Shown here: positions 5,878 through 10,418 of the stretch, piece after piece
Layout of the letters: every line of letters starts with the position of its first letter
How positions within the stretch are numbered: the first letter of the stretch is position 1
NCBI GenBank assembly: GCA_022708585.1
Contig: JAKIYJ010000036.1
Coordinates: 1-10,418 of the forward strand
Source of the DNA: Bacteroidota bacterium
Lineage (GTDB): Bacteria; Bacteroidota; Bacteroidia; Bacteroidales; JAKIYJ01
Length of the DNA stretch: 10,418 nucleotides
Direction of reading: 5' to 3'
Position numbers and translations under genes: made by a program
The notes under the pieces: generated by a model
The model's database searches: none
The model's input: only the letters and a program-made list of their open reading frames with translations
Told to the model about the DNA's origin: nothing

Positions 5878-7890
5878 TTATGATAACAAGTTTTCAATGG
5901 TTTCATCAATAATGTTATCGTCGGCTATATTAGGTAAAGTAACTTTCAGCATTGGTTCTATTTTTAAAGATCTCTCAATAGTAAATAAGGCTCCATTATT
6001 TCTTGCCCAGCTTCTTCGGGCGATACCGTTATTTACATCCCAGAAAATCATTTTTTCAATTTTTTGATTAGTTTCATCTTTGCCGTCCAGCAACATTCCG
6101 AATCCGCTATTAATGGCTTCGCCCCAGCCTACGCCGCCTCCGTTATGGACGGAGACCCATGTAGCCCCTCTGAAGGCGTCGCCTATAACATTATGAATAG
6201 CCATATCAGCTGTAAAAGCGGAACCGTCATAAATATTTGAAGTTTCTCTATAAGGAGAGTCAGCACCTGAAACATCGTGATGATCTCTGCCAATAACGAC
6301 AGGGGCTTTAATCAATTTATCCTTTATAGCATTGTTAAAAGCCTGTGCTATTTTAATTCTGCCTTCGCAATCAGCATAGAGTATACGTGATTGACTGCCA
6401 ACAACAAGGTTATTTTGTCCTGCTGCTTTAATCCATTTAATATTATCGGAAAGTTGAAGTTTAATTTCATCAGGTGCAGTTAGAAATAATTTTTCAAGAA
6501 CATCAGTTGCGATTTTATCAGTTATTTCAAGGTCTTTTGGATCGCAGGATGTACATACCCATCTAAATGGGCCGAAACCATAATCAAAACACATTGGTCC
6601 CATAATATCCTGAACATATGAGGGATAAATAAATTTTCCATCAGGAGTAAAAATATCAGATCCGGCTCTTCCAGCTTCAAGCAGGAAGGCATTACCATAA
6701 TCCCAGAAGTACATTCCTTTTTTAGCAAGAGCATTGATAGCATTAACCTGTCTTCTCAATGATTTTTTAACTTCTTCGGCGAACACATCAGGTTGTTCGA
6801 CCATCATACGATTTGATTTTTCAAAAGAAAAATCAACTGGATAATAACCTCCAGCCAGGGGGTTATGAAGAGAAGTCTGGTCTGAACCTAAATCAATAAA
6901 AACATTTTCTTTAACCAGTTTTTCCCACAGGTTTACAATATTTCCCTGATATGCCAGTGACACTGCTTCTTTATTTTTACGTGCTTTATCTATTCTAATT
7001 AAAAGTTCATCGAGATTATCATATACTTCATCTATCCAATGTTGTTCATATCTTTTTTTAACTGCGAGAGGATTAATTTCAGCGATTACGCCAACAGCGC
7101 CAGCAATAACAGCGGCTTTTGCCTGAGCTCCGGACATACCGCCCAGTCCAGATGACACAAATACTTTACCCGAAAGATTATCACTATTCGGGTTTATTTT
7201 TCTACCAGCATTTAAAATAGTAATACTGGTACCGTGTACTATTCCTTGAGGACCAATATACATAAATGAACCAGCTGTCATTTGTCCATATTGAGAAACC
7301 CCTAAAGCATTAAAACGTTCCCAGTCATCGGGTTTTGAATAATTAGGAACTACCATTCCATTTGTAATAACAACTCGTGGTGCATCTATGTGTGAAGGAA
7401 ATAAACCTATTGGATGGCCAGAATACAGAACAAGTGTCTGTTCATCAGTCATTTCGGCAAGGTATTTCATTGTAAGTAAATATTGTGCCCAATTTTGGAA
7501 TGCAGCTCCATTGCCGCCATAAATGATAAGTTCATAAGGATGTTGTGCAACGCTTTTATCCAGATTATTACTTATCATAAGCATAATAGCAGCGGCTTGC
7601 TTTGATTTGTGTGGATAATCTTCAATATTTCGGGCTTTAATTTCATAATCAGGTCTATACCTGTACATATAAATTCTGCCGTATTTTTTTAATTCTTCTG
7701 CAAATTCTTTTGCCAGTATTTTGTGAAGTTTTGGTTTAAAATAGCGTAAAGCATTTTTTAGTGCCAGTTTTTTTTCTTCTTTGTTAAGAATATCTTTACG
7801 AACGGGAGCATGATTAGCATAATAATCATAAGGCTTTAAAGGAGGTAAATCATCCGGTATGCCTTGTAAAATTGCTTCTTTAAATGTCAT
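5878..7890 (-). CDS. hutU: Urocanate hydratase (urocanase), long eukaryote-like form
   Basis: Urocanase adds water to urocanate to form 4-imidazolone-5-propanoate, the second step of histidine degradation, using tightly bound NAD+ as an electrophile in the cytoplasm. The protein has 670 residues, against about 555 for proteobacterial HutU, and resembles the animal-type enzyme in length. Seen: YGGNGAAFQNW (124-134), SGHPIGLFPS (157-166), the NAD-domain loop SGLGGMSGAQ (247-256), DLGSDQTSLHNP (333-344), GFGPFRWVCTSCDP (438-451, with C446 probably equivalent to the active-site Cys410 of Pseudomonas), GRDHHDVSGADSPYRE (534-549) and NGGGVGWGE (583-591). The start at 7890 leaves the usual N-terminal leader (MTFKEAILQGIPDDLPPLKP) seen in this form. 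It is the first gene of a likely hutU-purB-glycosyltransferase operon; hutH, hutI and a formiminotransferase gene are not in the window. Confidence 0.97.
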   Translation of the reverse strand: MTFKEAILQGIPDDLPPLKPYDYYANHAPVRKDILNKEEKKLALKNALRYFKPKLHKILAKEFAEELKKYGRIYMYRYRPDYEIKARNIEDYPHKSKQAAAIMLMISNNLDKSVAQHPYELIIYGGNGAAFQNWAQYLLTMKYLAEMTDEQTLVLYSGHPIGLFPSHIDAPRVVITNGMVVPNYSKPDDWERFNALGVSQYGQMTAGSFMYIGPQGIVHGTSITILNAGRKINPNSDNLSGKVFVSSGLGGMSGAQAKAAVIAGAVGVIAEINPLAVKKRYEQHWIDEVYDNLDELLIRIDKARKNKEAVSLAYQGNIVNLWEKLVKENVFIDLGSDQTSLHNPLAGGYYPVDFSFEKSNRMMVEQPDVFAEEVKKSLRRQVNAINALAKKGMYFWDYGNAFLLEAGRAGSDIFTPDGKFIYPSYVQDIMGPMCFDYGFGPFRWVCTSCDPKDLEITDKIATDVLEKLFLTAPDEIKLQLSDNIKWIKAAGQNNLVVGSQSRILYADCEGRIKIAQAFNNAIKDKLIKAPVVIGRDHHDVSGADSPYRETSNIYDGSAFTADMAIHNVIGDAFRGATWVSVHNGGGVGWGEAINSGFGMLLDGKDETNQKIEKMIFWDVNNGIARRSWARNNGALFTIERSLKIEPMLKVTLPNIADDNIIDETIENLLS

Positions 7891-8181
7891 TTTTAAAATT
7901 ATTATTTAAATTTAATAGATTAATTCATAATAATTGTTTTATGATAAAGGCATAGCATAAAAAAATTACTATTTTTAATACCTTTAATATATTATGTATA
8001 TTAAATATATTTTTGTTTAATAAGAACTCAAAATTACAAAATAAAATTCATTTTATTAAGAAAAGTACCTGAACAGTTCGTGCTTTAAGACACAAAATTT
8101 TTAATTTATCAATATATATAAACTAAATTCAACTTATAAATGCAACTTTTATGGGAGAGAAATAATAAAATAATAATTTTC
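7891..8181. other. Intergenic region upstream of hutU and downstream of the prenyltransferase gene
   Basis: These 291 bases must hold the hutU promoter (minus strand) and the 3' end of the prenyltransferase transcript. A minus-strand TAATTTTG (8029-8036) fits the TAnnTTTG -7 consensus but would give a long leader of about 130 bases and lacks a clear -33 element. A small less A/T-rich pocket at about 8065-8093 contains the short palindrome GAACAGTTC (8071-8079), a possible regulator site but too short to insist on. I see no open reading frame and no convincing terminator hairpin. Confidence 0.45.
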
Positions 8182-9048
8182 TTAATATTTTATTAAAAAA
8201 TCCAGCATTACAAAAAAAGCATACGAAATGCTGGCAATACTATTAGCATTAAAGAAAGCAGTATTTACAGAAGAAAGATTTTTTGGATTTACAATTATAT
8301 GTTGATAAATTAGCATTATTGAAAATATTAAAGTTCCAATAAAAAATAAGATGCTTCCATTATAAATAAAATAAATATACCAGGCCAGTATCATTGCTAT
8401 AAAATGCAGTATTGTAGAAAACGCTAAACCTCTTTTTATTCCAAATTTAGCTGGTATTGATTTAATGTTATTTTTTTTATCAAATTCTATATCTTGAAGT
8501 GAATAAATAATATCAAATCCTGCTGACCAAAATAATGTAAGTAATGACAACAAAATAGAAATCAATGAAAAATTGCCAGTTACTGCAATATAAGCCGCAA
8601 CAGGGGCAATACCAACAGACAAGCCAAGAACTAAATGACAACCCCATGTAAATCTTTTAAAATAACTATATGATAAAATTATTAATAAAGCAAGGGGTGA
8701 TAAATAGAAACATAAAGGATTAATGAATGCAGCTGTTGTAATAAATAATATTATGTTAACAATGATGAACAATAGAACTTGTGAAACTGAAATTTTACCA
8801 GATGGTATTTCTCTGTTTGCTGTTCTGGGATTTATAGAGTCAATTTTTTTATCTGCATACCGATTAAATGCCATAGCAGAATTATGTGCAAACAAAATAG
8901 CTAATAATACTAAAATTAATTTCTTTAAGTCAAAATTATTATTTATTTCGCTTAAACCCACAAAATAACCTACTAAAGCAAATGGTAAAGTAAATAATAA
9001 ATGGGCAGGTTTTACCAGTAAAAAATAATTTTTAATTTTTGTAAACAT
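8182..9048 (-). CDS. UbiA-family polyprenyltransferase (MqnP/UbiA-like, quinone biosynthesis)
   Basis: This 288-residue integral membrane protein belongs to the UbiA superfamily, which attaches a polyprenyl chain to an aromatic ring during quinone synthesis in the inner membrane. About eight to nine hydrophobic spans are visible. The first Asp-rich motif is NRYADKKID (62-70, NxxxDxxxD, for Mg-diphosphate) followed by NPRTANREIPSG (73-84). The second is YSLQDIEFD (182-190, DxxxD) followed by KSIPAKFG (196-203). The combination AMAFNR, NPRTANREIPSG and SAGFDIIYSLQDIEFD is closer to the prenyltransferase group linked with futalosine-pathway menaquinone synthesis (MqnP-like) than to classical MenA. 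A 4-hydroxybenzoate-type UbiA remains possible. No other quinone gene is in the window to settle it. The start at 9048 puts the first span and the VKPAHLLF motif at the normal position. tRNA-Ser lies upstream on the same strand. Confidence 0.9.
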   Translation of the reverse strand: MFTKIKNYFLLVKPAHLLFTLPFALVGYFVGLSEINNNFDLKKLILVLLAILFAHNSAMAFNRYADKKIDSINPRTANREIPSGKISVSQVLLFIIVNIILFITTAAFINPLCFYLSPLALLIILSYSYFKRFTWGCHLVLGLSVGIAPVAAYIAVTGNFSLISILLSLLTLFWSAGFDIIYSLQDIEFDKKNNIKSIPAKFGIKRGLAFSTILHFIAMILAWYIYFIYNGSILFFIGTLIFSIMLIYQHIIVNPKNLSSVNTAFFNANSIASISYAFFVMLDFLIKY

Positions 9049-9142
9049 ATTTTTGCTTCAAATTTGCAATTTTTTACTTTTTCATTATGAAAGTCACCTG
9101 GTATAAATTAAAGAAAAACAACAAGTTATAGAGTAATAATAA

Positions 9143-9231
9143 CGGAGGAAGGGGGATTCGAACCCCCGGTTCACAAATATGCGAACAACGGTTTTCGAGA
9201 CCGCCGCATTCGACCGCTCTGCCATTCCTCC
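9143..9231 (-). tRNA. tRNA-Ser (anticodon CGA)
   Basis: Read on the minus strand, this 89-base gene folds as a class II tRNA. The acceptor stem is GGAGGAA/TTCCTCC, the anticodon stem is GCGGT/ACCGT with loop CTCGAAA (anticodon CGA at 9195-9197, reading UCG), and the long variable arm is TTCGCA-TATT-TGTGAA. The T arm is CCGGGGGTTCGAATCCCCC. The long variable arm and discriminator G agree with serine identity. The 3' CCA is not encoded; the next bases are TTA. A TAnnTTTG promoter element lies about 11 bases upstream. Confidence 0.97.
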
Positions 9232-9241
9232 TTAATATCTG

Positions 9242-9249
9242 CAAATGTA
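9242..9249 (-). promoter_or_regulatory. Bacteroidota-type -7 promoter element for tRNA-Ser
   Basis: The minus strand reads TACATTTG here, matching TAnnTTTG, and ends 11 bases before the mature tRNA 5' end at 9231. That spacing is right for transcription starting a few bases upstream of the tRNA. The -33 region is A/T-rich without a clear TTTG. Because the position relative to a certain RNA gene is so good, this is the most credible promoter in the window. Confidence 0.6.
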
Positions 9250-9358
9250 CATTATAATTTTAATTAATAAGACTTGTTGTTATTAACTATTTGTTTTTAT
9301 CTTGCTAAAATATTTATTTACAACAAAATGTAATAGAAATTTTTTATGATTTTTAAAA

Positions 9359-9422
9359 TTGAATCCGCTTCGAAAAATTTATAAATCAAAATAAAAATGA
9401 GTTTTCGGAGTGGATTCAAATA
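9359..9422. repeat. Palindromic dispersed repeat, copy 2 (18-base arms, 25-base loop)
   Basis: Arms TTGAATCCGCTTCGAAAA (9359-9376) and TTTTCGGAGTGGATTCAA (9402-9419) are complementary over all 18 positions in a plus-strand RNA, 16 Watson-Crick pairs and two G-U pairs. In a minus-strand RNA the two wobble positions become A-C mismatches. The right end matches the copy at 1264-1290 at 25 of 27 bases. It is followed by A/T-rich alternating sequence, not a T-run, so it is not a standard intrinsic terminator for the plus strand. It lies about 155 bases before the exported-protein gene. Confidence 0.65.
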
Positions 9423-9538
9423 CACACATATATATATAATATGTTGAAAAGGCAACGCTATTTATTATAGGATTGTCATTAAATTTTTCTTTTTGTTTTT
9501 TATTATTTTTGTAAGTCATAAACAAATACTGATTAAAA

Positions 9539-9546
9539 TATTTTTG
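9539..9546 (+). promoter_or_regulatory. Candidate -7 promoter element for the exported-protein gene
   Basis: TATTTTTG matches TAnnTTTG and would start transcription near 9553, giving a leader of about 24 bases to the ATG at 9577. An identical box occurs at 9504-9511, and neither has a good -33 element. T-rich DNA makes chance matches likely, so this is only a candidate. Confidence 0.25.
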
Positions 9547-9576
9547 TGGTTTCAATAAAATTAAAATTATAGTGAG

Positions 9577-10418
9577 ATGCAAAGGCTTTTTAATAAAAAT
9601 AAGGTTATTATATTTACATTGGTTTTTTTAATAGTTTCAATTTTTAACCTTTTATATTCACAAAATTCTTCAAATACTCAAAGTATAAAACAATTAAAAT
9701 TTTCATATATAAATATTTTTTTTGTAAGTGCAGTATATGATGGCAACAATGTTCATCTGGTATGGGATGAATACAACAAGTCGGGAGAAAAAATATCAGA
9801 AACTTTCATAGAAAAGACTATAGATGGTATTAACTGGCAGGTACTTGCATCGAAACCAACATTTAATTTATTTGATATATATGTAAATGGTTATCCTTCT
9901 GATATTCAAGCAGAAGGTGCTATTTTATATTCAACCGAAACTGGCAAGGGTAGATTTATTTATAATGATGTTTGTGAATCTGGTGACCTTGATAATCCAT
10001 TAATTAGATACAGAGTCGGTTTTAAAACAGCAGATGAAAAATATTTTTATACAAGTGAAATAGATGCCAATTCTGGATCTTCTACATCAGGAATAAGAAT
10101 TGCCAGTCCGGATGAATATGTGGTAAGTGATACTGTTGTTGTTAGAGGTAAGGTAAACACAAAACCTCCAATTATAACGACTAAGACTGCCTGTCCCAAT
10201 ATTGGTTCTCCGCCGTCTGGTTCAACAAATACAGGGCAACAACAGACTTTTTATGGAACTTGTTGTACATGGACAGAAACTCTTTATACACTGCCATCAA
10301 CTTTTCAGATTGTATGTGGTGGCAGTAGTTATGCCTGGTGTTGCAATAACGTTAGCAGTACTATACCCTGTCCCTCATATTATTGGTGGGATCCTTGTTG
10401 TGTACATACTTGTTCTGA
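9577..10418 (+). CDS. Exported protein with a beta-sandwich-like region and a cysteine-rich C-terminal part (partial, runs off the window)
   Basis: An uninterrupted frame from the ATG at 9577 continues past the window end (280 complete codons and two bases, no stop). The N terminus is a clear Sec signal peptide: basic start with NKNK, hydrophobic stretch IIFTLVFLIVSIFNLL (about 11-26), probable cleavage at LYS-QN near residue 28/29. Residues about 48-165 look like a fibronectin III or Ig-type beta-sandwich (SAVYDGNNVHLVWDEY, ETFIEKTIDGINWQVL, later LIRYRVGFKTADEKYFYTSE), of the kind common in Bacteroidota surface and secreted proteins. A second Ig-like start may follow (RIASPDEYVVSDTVVVRGKV, 174-193). 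After that come ten cysteines in residues 206-279, including CC pairs at 229-230, 255-256 and 274-275, with many Trp, Tyr, Ser and Thr. GC content rises in this part. Function is unknown. Without the C terminus I cannot say whether a type IX secretion sorting domain is present. Confidence 0.8.
   Translation, partial: MQRLFNKNKVIIFTLVFLIVSIFNLLYSQNSSNTQSIKQLKFSYINIFFVSAVYDGNNVHLVWDEYNKSGEKISETFIEKTIDGINWQVLASKPTFNLFDIYVNGYPSDIQAEGAILYSTETGKGRFIYNDVCESGDLDNPLIRYRVGFKTADEKYFYTSEIDANSGSSTSGIRIASPDEYVVSDTVVVRGKVNTKPPIITTKTACPNIGSPPSGSTNTGQQQTFYGTCCTWTETLYTLPSTFQIVCGGSSYAWCCNNVSSTIPCPSYYWWDPCCVHTCS

Larger units (their letters stand above)
9232..9576. other. Intergenic region between divergent tRNA-Ser and the exported-protein gene
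   Basis: This stretch of about 345 bases contains the tRNA promoter element (9242-9249), a weak A/T inverted repeat TTAATAA/TTATTAA (9264-9270 and 9280-9286), the second copy of the palindromic repeat (9359-9422), a TA-dinucleotide run (about 9428-9439), and T-rich DNA before the downstream gene with possible -7 boxes. A minus-strand open frame at 9379-9582 has the composition of random A/T-rich DNA and is not called as a gene. Confidence 0.7.

Noticed and set aside
6522..6743. Minus-strand alternative frame inside hutU
   Set aside because: Same strand, different frame, entirely inside an intact urocanase gene; no evidence for an overlapping gene.
8723..8968. Plus-strand 81-residue frame inside the prenyltransferase gene
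   Set aside because: Antisense to the Asp-rich motif region of the UbiA-family gene; no independent coding signal.
9379..9582. Minus-strand 67-residue open frame before the exported-protein gene
   Set aside because: It reads through the palindromic repeat, is rich in Lys/Asn/Phe/Tyr as expected of random A/T DNA, has no recognisable motif, and overlaps the start of a convincing gene on the other strand.
1..10418. Search for CRISPR arrays, transposase or phage genes, toxin-antitoxin pairs and riboswitches
   Set aside because: No regularly spaced direct repeats, recombinase motifs, small paired toxin-like genes, or recognisable riboswitch cores were seen.

Overview
The window is AT-rich chromosomal DNA, probably from a member of the Bacteroidota. 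Four things point that way. The tRNA-Ser gene has the Bacteroidota-type -7 promoter motif TAnnTTTG at the right distance. Shine-Dalgarno sequences are weak or absent before most starts. The hutU product is the long (~670 aa) eukaryote-like form. PdxJ and TatC have the sequence style of that phylum, and the last gene encodes a secreted protein with an N-terminal beta-sandwich-like region of a kind common there. The assignment is an inference from sequence style; no database was searched.

Layout from left to right. (1) tatC on the plus strand encodes the Tat translocase core. (2) A 403-base non-coding stretch follows. It holds a short, stop-interrupted reading frame on the minus strand and a palindromic repeat that ends against pdxJ. 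(3) A minus-strand pair, a Rossmann/DUF2520 NADP-binding protein followed by pdxJ (vitamin B6 synthesis), reads leftward. (4) A plus-strand NarL/LuxR-type response regulator stands alone; its receiver domain has Asn in place of the phospho-accepting Asp. (5) A tight minus-strand run hutU - purB - glycosyltransferase has gaps of 22 and 4 bases and is probably one operon. Its last gene overlaps the end of the regulator gene by 9 bases, tail to tail. (6) A UbiA-family prenyltransferase resembling the MqnP-like group and, upstream on the same strand, tRNA-Ser(CGA). (7) A 345-base intergenic region carries a second copy of the palindromic repeat. (8) A plus-strand gene for an exported protein with a cysteine-rich C-terminal part runs off the window edge.

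Most of the window is ordinary housekeeping: protein export, B6, purine, histidine breakdown and quinone biosynthesis. I see no defence island, CRISPR array, phage, integrase or transposase. The points most worth a second look are the probable phosphorylation-independent response regulator, the exported protein with ten cysteines in 74 residues including three CC pairs, and the two-copy palindromic repeat (1169-1290 and 9359-9422). None of these amounts to a demonstrated new system.
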